Shown here in pieces: positions 26,429 to 33,963 of a stretch of DNA of 64,000 nt. The notes under the pieces are model-generated. The model did not search any database. It was not told the origin of the DNA and saw only the letters and a program-made list of their open reading frames with translations. The position numbers and the translations under genes are program-made. Each line of letters begins with the position of its first letter. Position 1 is the stretch's first letter. The stretch covers positions 1 through 64,000 of the forward strand of contig NZ_FOVR01000003.1 of assembly GCF_900115225.1 (NCBI RefSeq), written 5' to 3'. The DNA comes from Cohaesibacter marisflavi (lineage in GTDB: Bacteria; Pseudomonadota; Alphaproteobacteria; Rhizobiales; Cohaesibacteraceae).

Positions 26429-27208
26429 ATGAACGAAACACTTGCGGACCGAATCCGCGCGCGACTTGAAGAGCTTGATCTATCGATCACGGCAGCAGCC
26501 GAGCGCGTCGGAAAAAAGAAAGACCTTTTCTACAATTACCTTCGCGGTCAATCAAAAGAACCGCGCAGGTCTACGCTTACGTTAATGGCAAAAGCGTTAG
26601 AAACGTCTCCTGATTGGCTACTTAGTGGCACAGGCCCAAAGGAAGCCACCGACCGCGTGCTTCCTTCAGATCATGATCATTTTTATGAGGAGCAAATTAC
26701 CTTGCCCCGCATGGGAAAGGTGGCAGCAGGTTTGTGGAGAGAATTTTCCAACACACAAATTGAGCCAGGTGAAGACAGGTCCGTGCTTTCCCCTCACCCA
26801 GCCTATCCTCTTAATGTTCAATTCACTGTGCTAGTAGACGGCAACTCGATCAACAAGCGATATCCTCATGGGTCTGAACTTCTTTGTGTTGATATGGCTT
26901 CATACGGCATGACCGTAGAAGAGCTGAAAAACAACGATCTTGTTATCATTGAGCGCCACCGAGAAGATGACGGCACTTTTGAGTACACGGCAAAATACGT
27001 GTATTTGAACTTCAAATTAAACCGCGTCGAATTCCACCCTTGGTCAACCGACCCAAATTTCCAAAAGCCTTTAGTCTTGCCTGAGCACTTTCGCAATGCG
27101 CCCGACAAAGAGCAGCTCATCCAACTCAAAGAATATGAGAATGTGTTTGTAAAAGCTCTCGTTATTGGCGGCTATGCCCCAGCAAAAGCAAGCGGACCGT
27201 TTGAATAG
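26429..27208 (+). CDS. CI-type repressor with S24 (LexA-like) domain
   Basis: 259 aa prophage repressor. Residues about 1-60 are an XRE-type HTH (LSITAAAERVGKKKDLFYNYLRGQ). The C-terminal half is the LexA-like self-cleaving domain: a candidate cleavage site Ala-Gly in KVAAGLW, the serine in VDGNSINKRYPHGSELL, and a lysine in the EYTAKYVYL strand as the general base. This layout is typical of SOS-inducible repressors. It is divergent from the Cro-like gene with a shared operator. An earlier ATG at 26411 is possible. Confidence 0.85.
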   Translation: MNETLADRIRARLEELDLSITAAAERVGKKKDLFYNYLRGQSKEPRRSTLTLMAKALETSPDWLLSGTGPKEATDRVLPSDHDHFYEEQITLPRMGKVAAGLWREFSNTQIEPGEDRSVLSPHPAYPLNVQFTVLVDGNSINKRYPHGSELLCVDMASYGMTVEELKNNDLVIIERHREDDGTFEYTAKYVYLNFKLNRVEFHPWSTDPNFQKPLVLPEHFRNAPDKEQLIQLKEYENVFVKALVIGGYAPAKASGPFE

Positions 27209-27543
27209 CTGGAACACAGAGCCCTGCACGTCGCGGGGTTCTGAAACAAGTAGCTTTTACTTAGTCTAACCAGAGCTTGTCATCGCTCAGCGGCTAGTAC
27301 GTCTAGTAATCCAGGTATTAGAGCCCGACAACAGGTATACATACATCCCCCCCCCGACATCCTAATACCCGCAAATTTCTAAAGCCAATTACCCAACGCT
27401 TAAGTTCACGAATCAATTTCGATCACCTTGTGTGATCGCCTGCAGAGCTCAAACTAAAATGGAGTTAATTAACACTTTTGCATTGACTGGTGTTATTTAA
27501 CACCATACACTACCCCTATCGAACGCAACCGATGGGGGTTTAA
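27209..27543. other. Intergenic control region upstream of the HNH operon
   Basis: 335 nt without a gene. It holds a palindrome with 7-bp arms (CGATCAC, spacer CTTGT, GTGATCG) at 27420-27438, two repressor-type operators and a promoter (both listed separately), and a run of eight C at 27348-27355. Confidence 0.5.
27462..27511 (+). promoter_or_regulatory. Operator-promoter of the HNH-GapR-integration operon
   Basis: A sigma70-type promoter TTGACT (27483-27488), 17 nt, TACACT (27506-27511) has a palindrome GGTGTTATTTAACACC (27489-27504) exactly in its spacer. A second copy, AGTTAATTAACAC, lies at 27463-27475. Both share the TTAATTAA-type core with the palindrome next to the repressor gene. So the operon from 27544 on should be silent in the lysogen. 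Confidence 0.7.
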
Positions 27544-27948
27544 ATGCTTGCCGCAGTCGCTACGGAACAGACAGCTGAAAAGCTTGTTACGAACCGGTCC
27601 GAATTCTCCAGAAAGACAAAAGCTGAAGCCTTCCTTCGCGATGGTGGCTGCTGCGTTAAATGTGGCGCCAAGCTACATCCGGAGACGACTGAATATGACC
27701 ACATCAAACCTTGTGGTCTGGATGGCGACAACTCCCTAGATAACTGCCAGTGCCTCTGCTGTGATTGCCACAAGGGTAAGACCAAGGCCGATGTAAAGAC
27801 CATCGCCAAGGTCAAACGCATGCACAACAAGCATGTTGGTCTCGAAACACGCCGTAAGCAGAAGATCCCCTCTCGCCCCTTTGCTGGTTCTCGCGCCTCT
27901 GGCTGGAAAAAGAAGCTGGATGGCAGCGTAGAGAGGCGCTTGTCATGA
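27544..27948 (+). CDS. HNH endonuclease-like protein
   Basis: 134 aa protein with two zinc-type Cys pairs (CCVKCG and CCDCHKG) around YDHIKP and NCQ, which form the HNH fold; the tail is basic. HNH proteins in phages cut DNA during packaging, replication or homing. Here it is first in the operon behind the operator-controlled promoter, away from the terminase. It ends overlapping the next ATG. Confidence 0.8.
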   Translation: MLAAVATEQTAEKLVTNRSEFSRKTKAEAFLRDGGCCVKCGAKLHPETTEYDHIKPCGLDGDNSLDNCQCLCCDCHKGKTKADVKTIAKVKRMHNKHVGLETRRKQKIPSRPFAGSRASGWKKKLDGSVERRLS

Positions 27949-28154
27949 TCACCATCGAAACAACCGTCACTGGCGGCCAGATCGCACAGGACATGCTCAG
28001 CGATGAGGAAGAGTTCTTCTACTTCCTTGAAGCGATGGGAACGCATGCTTCAGACAGCTTCATTGGAAGCCTGTCTGACTATGCCGGCTCAACTGAAGCC
28101 GAGAGCATCACCACCCTTTGCGAAAAGATCATAGGCGCCCTCAGGGACGAATAA
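27945..28154 (+). CDS. Small acidic phage protein
   Basis: 69 aa acidic protein (DEEEFFYFLEAMGTHASD...). The ATG overlaps the HNH stop (ATGA), so it is coupled. No known domain; acidic small proteins in this position are sometimes DNA mimics, but this is a guess. Confidence 0.55.
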   Translation: MITIETTVTGGQIAQDMLSDEEEFFYFLEAMGTHASDSFIGSLSDYAGSTEAESITTLCEKIIGALRDE

Positions 28155-28160
28155 CCCATT

Positions 28161-28232
28161 CCCCGGCAGGGATAATAACCCCAAAGACATGAACAAAGCC
28201 CTGCAGCGCAATCCGCGCACTCCCTGCCGGGG
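28161..28232. repeat. Long inverted repeat between early genes
   Basis: CCCCGGCAGGGA (28161-28172) and TCCCTGCCGGGG (28221-28232) are perfect 12-bp complements around a 48-nt loop. It fills most of the spacer between the acidic gene and the 48 aa gene. A similar element lies after the GapR gene. Confidence 0.7.
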
Positions 28233-28253
28233 CATCCAATCAGGAGACAGGCA

Positions 28254-28400
28254 ATGTATTGCCAAAAGAACAAACCAGCTATCGAGGAAGTCATCGAGAT
28301 TGTCGTATCCCTACGTCATGTTCCCGCTGCCATCTTCGCAATGAGCGGCCCCTTTGTCTGCCTTCTGTCCCTCTTACTGATCACAGGAGCTATCCAATGA
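28254..28400 (+). CDS. Small single-span membrane protein
   Basis: 48 aa protein (ATG 28254, AGGAGA upstream). The second half is a hydrophobic helix ([24 protein letters not shown]). Its TGA overlaps the ATG of the GapR homologue, so both are likely translated together. Function unknown. Confidence 0.55.
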   Translation: MYCQKNKPAIEEVIEIVVSLRHVPAAIFAMSGPFVCLLSLLLITGAIQ

Positions 28401-28654
28401 GCAATCCAGGCGGCGTTGCAGCCGATCAATTGAGAGCCTTTGTAGAGCGCATCGAGCGCTTGGAAGAAGAGAAAAAAGCCCTCAACGACGATATCAAAGA
28501 CGTTTACGCCGAAGCCAAGGGCAACGGGTATGACGTGAAGGTTCTGCGCCAGGTTATTCGCTTGCGCAAGCAAGACAGCAATGAACGGCAGGAAATGGAA
28601 TCCTTGCTCGATCTCTATCTTCACGCCTTGGGAATGGCTCCAGCCAGCGAATAG
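28397..28654 (+). CDS. GapR-like nucleoid protein (DUF2312)
   Basis: 85 aa protein that matches GapR (DUF2312) along its whole length: [33 protein letters not shown], then [22 protein letters not shown] and a helical end. In alphaproteobacteria GapR clamps overtwisted DNA ahead of polymerases and helps topoisomerases. The phage copy should act on phage replication or transcription. The start at 28397 (AGGAG upstream) matches family length. Confidence 0.88.
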   Translation: MSNPGGVAADQLRAFVERIERLEEEKKALNDDIKDVYAEAKGNGYDVKVLRQVIRLRKQDSNERQEMESLLDLYLHALGMAPASE

Positions 28655-28660
28655 CCACTT

Positions 28661-28714
28661 CCCCGCGGCGAGCATCTCCTCGAATGTTTTGCCGCATCCA
28701 CGCTCGTCGCGGGG
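28661..28714. repeat. Second long inverted repeat, after the GapR gene
   Basis: CCCCGCGGCGAGC (28661-28673) pairs with GCTCGTCGCGGGG (28702-28714), with one mismatch, around a 28-nt loop. It lies just after the GapR stop. A GGGGAG that could be the ribosome site of the next gene is in its right arm. Confidence 0.65.
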
Positions 28715-28747
28715 AGCAACCGAATAGTGATCACAGAGAAAAAAGCC

Positions 28748-29050
28748 ATGGAACAAAGACCATATCTCCGATTGTCTGAAGCAAGTAAACAATATGGCTT
28801 TTCTATATCGGCCCTTCGCAAGGAGCGCGATAAGGGAAACCTTCTCGTATCCCGCATTGGTGGCATCGATTATACCACGCATAAATCTATTCAAGAGATG
28901 TTTGAACAATGCCGCGTCAAGCCAAACCACCACGCCTCCTTCTTAGAAAAAGAAAAGGTAGAGAGCCCGTCTTCGTCATACTCGACCGAGGAAAGGAGGT
29001 TAGCACTGGTTTCGGCCCAGAATATCGCTCAGAAGCTGAAAAAGGCCTAG
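28748..29050 (+). CDS. Excisionase-like DNA-binding protein
   Basis: About 100 aa protein. It has a MerR/Xis-type winged helix (YLRLSEASKQYGFSISALRKERDKGNLLVS, then a wing RIGGIDYTT), then a basic tail. Excisionases of this kind direct integrase to excise the prophage. A GTG start at 28727 is possible. The last 142 nt overlap the integrase gene in another frame; that part is not needed for the HTH. Confidence 0.7.
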   Translation: MEQRPYLRLSEASKQYGFSISALRKERDKGNLLVSRIGGIDYTTHKSIQEMFEQCRVKPNHHASFLEKEKVESPSSSYSTEERRLALVSAQNIAQKLKKA

Positions 29051-29955
29051 CTTCCTACATCCAGAGCAAATGGTCTCGCCGCAAACACATTGTTCCTGAA
29101 GATCTGAGCATAGCCAGAGCATTGACTTACTATGCCGAGGAACACGCGCCAAATACCCAAGCTCCCGAGCGCATAGGATATGCCATCGAGGCGCTGCTAT
29201 CTTTCTGGGGCAACAAGCAGGTTTCTGACATTTCAAGAAAAACATGTGATGCATACGCCAAAGCCCGAGGCGTTTCAGAAGGAACGATCAGGAAGGAACT
29301 TGGCGTTTTAAAAGCAGCTCTTCATTACTGCAAAGACGAAGAGTATCTGGAAAGCATACCTCCTGTAAAAATGCCAGAGCGCCCACCATCTAAGGAAAGA
29401 TGGCTTACCAGATCAGAAGTCGCCAAGTTGTTATGGACGGCCCGCAGCAACCCCAGACACAGGCATGTAGCTAAATTTATCCTAGTTGCCGTTTACACCG
29501 GCACCAGAATGAGCGCGATCCTGAATCTGGAATGGTCGCCATCGGAGACAGCAGGACATATCGACATTGATAATGGCGTTCTTTATCGATCCGGATCTGG
29601 TGAAGCACGAACCAAAAAGAAACGCACCCCATCGCGCCTACCGCGTCAGCTTCGCCTGCATGCACGTCTTTGGAAAAAGAACAGCCCGCAATATGTCATC
29701 AGCTTTCAGGGAAGAAAAGTTCAGCGCATCAATACCGCTTGGCGTAAAGTGTGCGAACAAGCCGGTATCGAAAATGTGACCCGCCACACGCTCAAGCATA
29801 CAGCAATCACCTGGGCAATGCAGAACAGAGCAGATCCAACACATGCTGCAGGCTATTTCGCTACGTCGCTAGAGACGATTCAGCGCGTCTATCTTCATCA
29901 TCATCCTGATTTTCAGCAGTCAGCGGTCAGTGCTTTAGAAGGGAAAAAGCGATAA
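28909..29955 (+). CDS. int: Tyrosine-type integrase
   Basis: 348 aa site-specific recombinase for integration at the adjacent tRNA-Pro. It has a basic arm-binding N-terminus (about 1-60), a core-binding domain (about 65-155) and a catalytic domain with Arg200 (YTGTR), His293 (HTLKHTA), His330 and nucleophile Tyr328 (VYLHHHPDF). The second Arg of the usual H-x-x-R box is Lys296. The end YLHHHPDF is typical of integrases in alphaproteobacterial prophages. The gene ends 83 nt before the tRNA. Confidence 0.9.
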   Translation: MPRQAKPPRLLLRKRKGREPVFVILDRGKEVSTGFGPEYRSEAEKGLASYIQSKWSRRKHIVPEDLSIARALTYYAEEHAPNTQAPERIGYAIEALLSFWGNKQVSDISRKTCDAYAKARGVSEGTIRKELGVLKAALHYCKDEEYLESIPPVKMPERPPSKERWLTRSEVAKLLWTARSNPRHRHVAKFILVAVYTGTRMSAILNLEWSPSETAGHIDIDNGVLYRSGSGEARTKKKRTPSRLPRQLRLHARLWKKNSPQYVISFQGRKVQRINTAWRKVCEQAGIENVTRHTLKHTAITWAMQNRADPTHAAGYFATSLETIQRVYLHHHPDFQQSAVSALEGKKR

Positions 29956-30037
29956 TTCAGCATCGCGCTTTAGGCCGTTTCATGGGCTCAATCATGGGCG
30001 GAGGAAAAACGGGAAAGACCTAACCTATTGAAAAGGT

Positions 30038-30070
30038 TGGTCGGAGTGAGAGGATTCGAACCTCCGGCCC
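30038..30070. other. Prophage attachment site (attR-like) in the tRNA-Pro 3' end
   Basis: The integrase gene ends 83 nt from the tRNA 3' end, the usual layout for integration into a tRNA 3' half. The exact core cannot be set because the other copy is left of the window; it should include the T-arm and acceptor of the tRNA. Confidence 0.65.
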
Positions 30071-30114
30071 CTGCCTCCCGAAGGCAGTGCTCTACCAGGC
30101 TGAGCTACACTCCG
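30038..30114 (-). tRNA. tRNA-Pro (CGG)
   Basis: 77 nt on the minus strand with encoded CCA. Acceptor CGGAGTG pairs with CACTCCG; the anticodon arm CTGCC-TTCGGGA-GGCAG gives CGG; the T-arm loop is GGTTCGAATCC. The gene marks the prophage boundary and stays intact because the phage restores the 3' end. Confidence 0.97.
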
Positions 30115-30501
30115 TTGGTGGCGGTAGAAGTATGACATAGAAATGAATTAATCAAGGTCGACACCGGCTGTTGATGCGGTTTTTAGCAAGATCTTCACCG
30201 ACTTTTGTGTCAGGTACGCATTGTCCACATTCACGAACGGGCATAGACCGTGATCTATGCGGTTTTGTTGCAATCAGCTTGCAACAAAACGCACTTCTCT
30301 CCCTCTCCCAGCCCTTGGTAACAACAGGATTGGTTTGCAGGGAACATCAAGGTTGGACAGACAGACTCAATGAACGAACAAGCTTAAGCCATGCTGTTCG
30401 GACAAGAAGGGTGGAAAGATATAGGATGCCCCTGTCGGCCTTTGGCAGGACTGGCAGCAGCATAGCAAAAATAAGGGCGCGACCAACCGGTCGAAGGACG
30501 C
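30115..30501. other. Intergenic region with two adjacent hairpins
   Basis: No gene supported. At 30241-30260 GCATAGA pairs with TCTATGC, and at 30262-30290 GTTTTGTTGC pairs with GCAACAAAAC, both perfectly. They could be a small RNA or terminator upstream end, but no promoter is evident. Confidence 0.45.
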
Positions 30502-30591
30502 TTACTTTTTCATTTTCTCCATCACTTTATAAACTGCGTTTGCCATCAAGAATGTGATGAGAACCACAATAAGCCCGTACACGACAGTCAT
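30502..30591 (-). CDS. 29 aa membrane peptide
   Basis: Very short protein: a single hydrophobic helix (TVVYGLIVVLITFLMANAVY) and a basic end (KVMEKMKK). GGAGGAG lies upstream of the ATG at 30591. The layout is that of small single-span membrane proteins. No specific partner can be named. Confidence 0.5.
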   Translation of the reverse strand: MTVVYGLIVVLITFLMANAVYKVMEKMKK

Positions 30592-30675
30592 AATGCTCCT
30601 CCTTGCATATCACTGATTTCGGTTATGAGTGTCTCACTTAAGGGGCTCCCCAACAAGTCGACTTGTGTCGACCCC

Positions 30676-30709
30676 ATAAAAATACCCGGCAGGGTTTCCT
30701 CCTGCCGGG
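30676..30709 (-). terminator. Terminator of the 5'-nucleotidase gene
   Basis: CCCGGCAGG pairs with CCTGCCGGG and is followed by a T-rich tract on the minus strand, 35 nt after the stop. Confidence 0.85.
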
Positions 30710-30743
30710 CGGCGTAATTCACGCAAAAGCGTACCGTATTGGC

Positions 30744-32354
30744 TTACTCGACTTCGGTGATACGACCGGGAAGTTCAACTTCGAAGTCTGGATGGTCGGC
30801 AATATAGTTTGCAACCACATCTTCAAGGTTCGGCCCATAGTCGTAGGCGTTTTTACCGTTGGTTTTGAAGACTTTATAGCCATCGCCGCCAGCACGCATA
30901 TAGTTGTTGGAGACAACACCATAAACGGCATCATCTTCGATTGGTGTCCAGGCACCGTCTTTCATGACTTCAACCGATACCAGACGTTCGCCAGCAGGCT
31001 TGCTGCGAGACCAGCTATATTTAAGACCGGCGACCTGAGGGAAGCGTCCGGCTGTTTCTTCAACCTGAGAAAGACCGTTTTCCAGAGCGGCTTTTACGTC
31101 AGCTCCGGTGAGTTCAAAGGTTGCCAGCGTGTTCTGGAAGGGCAGAACGGTCAGCACATCACCCATGGTGACTTCGCCGCCCTTGATGGATGCACGCAGA
31201 CCACCACCATTCTGAATGGCAATGGAAACGCCCTGATCCTTCACGCGCTCGAGCATGGCATCAGCCACGAGCACGCCCATGGCGCATTCCTTTTGACGGC
31301 AGCTCTCGCGCGCCCCGTCAATGTCAGCGCCCAGAGAGCCAATGACTTTTGCCTTCAGATCAGCGATCGGAGCGGCCAGTTCCTTGACGCGCGCCAGAAC
31401 AGCTTCATCCGGCGTGACTGATGCATCCAGAAGGATCGGTTCGCCTTCTGCTGAAACAACATTGCCATCATCGTCGAAGGTTACAGTCAGATCGCCCAGA
31501 TATTTGGTGTAGGCATAGGCGGTAACGACCGGAACATCCTTGCCGTCCGGGTTCTTCACCATGACAGGATAAGGCCCTTCGGCTCTATCATTGGTGTTGG
31601 ATAGCAGAGAATGGGAATGACCACCGACGATCACGTCGACACCGGCCACTTTGGAGGCCAGATCCATGTCTTTGACGAGACCTTCGTGAGTGAGCGCGAT
31701 GATCTTGTTGACGCCCTGATCGGTCAGTTCCTGAACGGCCTGCTTGAGATAGTCTTCAGAGGAAGAGAAGATAACCTTATCGCCTGGAGAAGAGGTTTCT
31801 GCCGTGTCTTCAGCCAGAACGGATACGATACCAATTTTTTCGCCGCCGATTTCCTTGACGACATAGCCCTTGATCTTGCCCTGAAGCAGAGGTTCGCTGG
31901 ACACATCAATGTTGCCGGAAATGATCGGGAAATCCACTTTGGCGAGGAAATCTGCGAGACCTTTCGGGCCATCATCAAACTCATGGTTGCCCACGGCCAT
32001 CACGTCATAGCCGATGGCGTTGGCAAATTCAGCAGCTGCTTCCCCTTTATAGGTGGAGTAGAAAAGCGAGCCCTGGAACTCGTCACCAGCATGCAACAGA
32101 AGGGAATTGGCCCCCTCTTTGGCAAATTCGCCGCGAAGTTTTTCCACTTCGCTTTTAACACGCGCAACACCACCAAAGCACTTGCCTTCTTCTTCGCCCT
32201 TGGCATCGCAAGTGTTGTCATATTTGGTGATGGATTCGATGCGGGAATGCACATCGTTGAGATGAAGAATGTTCAGCGTGTAGTCTGCATGGGCAGCGCC
32301 AGCAAAGCCGGCGGAAAGTGCCAGAGCAGCAACACCGGTGAGTAGACTTTTCAT
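30744..32354 (-). CDS. Secreted 5'-nucleotidase/metallophosphatase (UshA-like)
   Basis: 536 aa periplasmic enzyme that removes phosphate from nucleotides. Start ATG 32354 has GGAGG upstream and gives a Sec signal peptide (MKSLLTGVAALALSAGFAGAAHA). Metal motifs: LNDVHSR, GNHEFDDG, THEG and GGHSHS. The C-terminal substrate domain (IQNGGGLRASI..LPFQNTLATFELTG) is complete. It stands alone with its own terminator. A second enzyme of this family, with a Tat signal, is at 57218. It may help scavenge phosphate or nucleosides. Confidence 0.9.
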   Translation of the reverse strand: MKSLLTGVAALALSAGFAGAAHADYTLNILHLNDVHSRIESITKYDNTCDAKGEEEGKCFGGVARVKSEVEKLRGEFAKEGANSLLLHAGDEFQGSLFYSTYKGEAAAEFANAIGYDVMAVGNHEFDDGPKGLADFLAKVDFPIISGNIDVSSEPLLQGKIKGYVVKEIGGEKIGIVSVLAEDTAETSSPGDKVIFSSSEDYLKQAVQELTDQGVNKIIALTHEGLVKDMDLASKVAGVDVIVGGHSHSLLSNTNDRAEGPYPVMVKNPDGKDVPVVTAYAYTKYLGDLTVTFDDDGNVVSAEGEPILLDASVTPDEAVLARVKELAAPIADLKAKVIGSLGADIDGARESCRQKECAMGVLVADAMLERVKDQGVSIAIQNGGGLRASIKGGEVTMGDVLTVLPFQNTLATFELTGADVKAALENGLSQVEETAGRFPQVAGLKYSWSRSKPAGERLVSVEVMKDGAWTPIEDDAVYGVVSNNYMRAGGDGYKVFKTNGKNAYDYGPNLEDVVANYIADHPDFEVELPGRITEVE

Positions 32355-32803
32355 ATGAGAGAAACCTCCAAAATATGATTGATCTCCCCGATTCCACTTC
32401 GCCCGTTTCAAAGAGTCGAAATGTCCGCCCTGTTGCGATTTTCATGTGAGCCAAAACAGGAGCGGCTGCTTGCATTCGGGGAGCTTTCGTCAGGGCCTTC
32501 ACTCCGGCAAACCGGAACCCTTAAAAGCGCGGGCAACATTAACCAGCCTTGGCAACTGTTTCATGACAAATTTGACCTGACTAGAGCGGAAAGAGTGATC
32601 CCCACAAATATGTCGAAAAATGCGGACAAGCCTTGGATATCTGTCCCCGAATTTGCCGGAGAACTGAGCAACTGCGCATATTTCCCTCACACTTTAGGCC
32701 AATAGCAGGTCAATTTTCCGAGATCACAAAAAACCCGACGAGATTTTTCCCGTCGGGTTGCCATGGATCAATTAAGTGATTCACCTAGGATTGATCTCTA
32801 TTT
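32355..32803. other. Intergenic region
   Basis: 449 nt between two minus-strand genes. Apart from the terminator at 32727-32759, nothing recognisable is seen; the promoter of the 5'-nucleotidase gene should lie here. Confidence 0.4.
32727..32759 (-). terminator. Terminator of the reductase gene
   Basis: CCCGACG pairs with CGTCGGG, with flanking A and T runs, so it may act in both directions. It lies 45 nt after the reductase stop. Confidence 0.85.
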
Positions 32804-33844
32804 TCAGAGTGAGTGCTCACCAACCTTGATGACCATCTTGCCGAAGTTGCGGCCTTCCAATAGGTCGAGAAATGCAGTCGGCGCCTGTTCCAGCCCATCG
32901 ACCAAATATTCACGATATTTGATCTTGCCTTCCTTGATCCAACGGGTCATATCGGCGGCAAAGTCCGGATAGAGATGGCCGAAATCCTGAAACACAATAA
33001 AGCCACGCACGGTGACGCGGCGCGTGAGAAATTGCGCCATCAGGGCGCCTGACATATCCGGCCCTTCCGGAGTGCTCGTGCTGTTATATTGAGCGATAAC
33101 GCCACAAAGAGGTATGCGCGCACCGGTGTTCAAGAGAGGCACCACAGCCTTGAACACATCACCACCGACATTCTCGAAATAGACATCAATACCGTCCCAA
33201 CAAGCGGCGGCGAGCTGCTCGGCGAAGTCATCGGCGTTGCGGTCGATACAGGCATCAAAGCCCAGTTCTTTCACCGCGTAGTCGCATTTTTCCTTGCCAC
33301 CAGCGATACCGACAGCGCGCGCACCCTTGATCTTGGCGATCTGGCCCACATTGGCCCCCACCCCACCGGTAGCAGCTGCGACCACAACGGTTTCGCCCGG
33401 CTTCGGATCACCAATCTGCAGCAGGCCGGTATAGGCGGTCATGCCCGGCATGCCCAATGCACCCAGAGCCCAAGAGGGCGCTTCCGGGTTCGTGCCCATG
33501 TTGGTGACCATGGTGCCATCAGAAAGGGCATAGTCCTGCCAACCGCTGTATGAGAGTACCCAATCGCCTTCGGCAAAGCCATCCAGATTGGATTTGACCA
33601 CACGGGCAACCGTGCCACCAACCATGGGGTCTCCGACTTCAACGGGATCAGCATAGGATTTGGCAGCACTCATGCGTCCGCGCATATAGGGGTCTAGCGA
33701 AAGATAGACCGTGCGCAAGAGCATCTGGCCTTCTCCCGGCTCGGGAATGGCGTTTGATACCAGCTTCAGGGTATTTTCGTCCGGCGCTCCAATGGGACGT
33801 TCATTAAGGATGAATTGGCGGTTTGTTGTTGCTGTCTGTGTCAT
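32804..33844 (-). CDS. NADPH-dependent alkenal/one reductase (CurA-like MDR)
   Basis: 346 aa zinc-free medium-chain reductase. Start ATG 33844 has GGAGAGAG upstream. Family marks: RTVYLSLDPYMRGRM, the cofactor loop AATGGVGANVGQIAK, then VGIAGG.EKC and YFENVGG. CurA/YncB-type enzymes reduce double bonds of reactive enones and aldehydes. The promoter carries a palindrome also present before the TetR gene, so it is probably induced by electrophiles through that regulator. Confidence 0.88.
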   Translation of the reverse strand: MTQTATTNRQFILNERPIGAPDENTLKLVSNAIPEPGEGQMLLRTVYLSLDPYMRGRMSAAKSYADPVEVGDPMVGGTVARVVKSNLDGFAEGDWVLSYSGWQDYALSDGTMVTNMGTNPEAPSWALGALGMPGMTAYTGLLQIGDPKPGETVVVAAATGGVGANVGQIAKIKGARAVGIAGGKEKCDYAVKELGFDACIDRNADDFAEQLAAACWDGIDVYFENVGGDVFKAVVPLLNTGARIPLCGVIAQYNSTSTPEGPDMSGALMAQFLTRRVTVRGFIVFQDFGHLYPDFAADMTRWIKEGKIKYREYLVDGLEQAPTAFLDLLEGRNFGKMVIKVGEHSL

Positions 33845-33880
33845 TTGTCTCTCTCCTGTGCGCACCACACCATTTAGTAA

Positions 33881-33895
33881 TAGACCGGTCGTCTT
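33881..33895. promoter_or_regulatory. TetR-type operator before the reductase gene
   Basis: TAGACCGGTCGTCTT: inverted TAGAC/GTCT halves, nearly the same as the site before the TetR gene (34575). It lies 36 nt upstream of the reductase start. Confidence 0.65.
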
Positions 33896-33963
33896 GTTTT
33901 ATATTTCCAGGTGTCGTGCGTGTCGTCTCTATATAGGTACGGATAGGTTTTGTTGCTTTTGGT

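Noticed and set aside
27348-27355. Run of eight C as a phase-variation tract
   Set aside because: It lies in a non-coding region away from the -35/-10 boxes.
28259-28396. Extension of the GapR frame to 28259
   Set aside because: GapR family length and the AGGAG site fix the start at 28397; the 48 aa gene uses this stretch in another frame.
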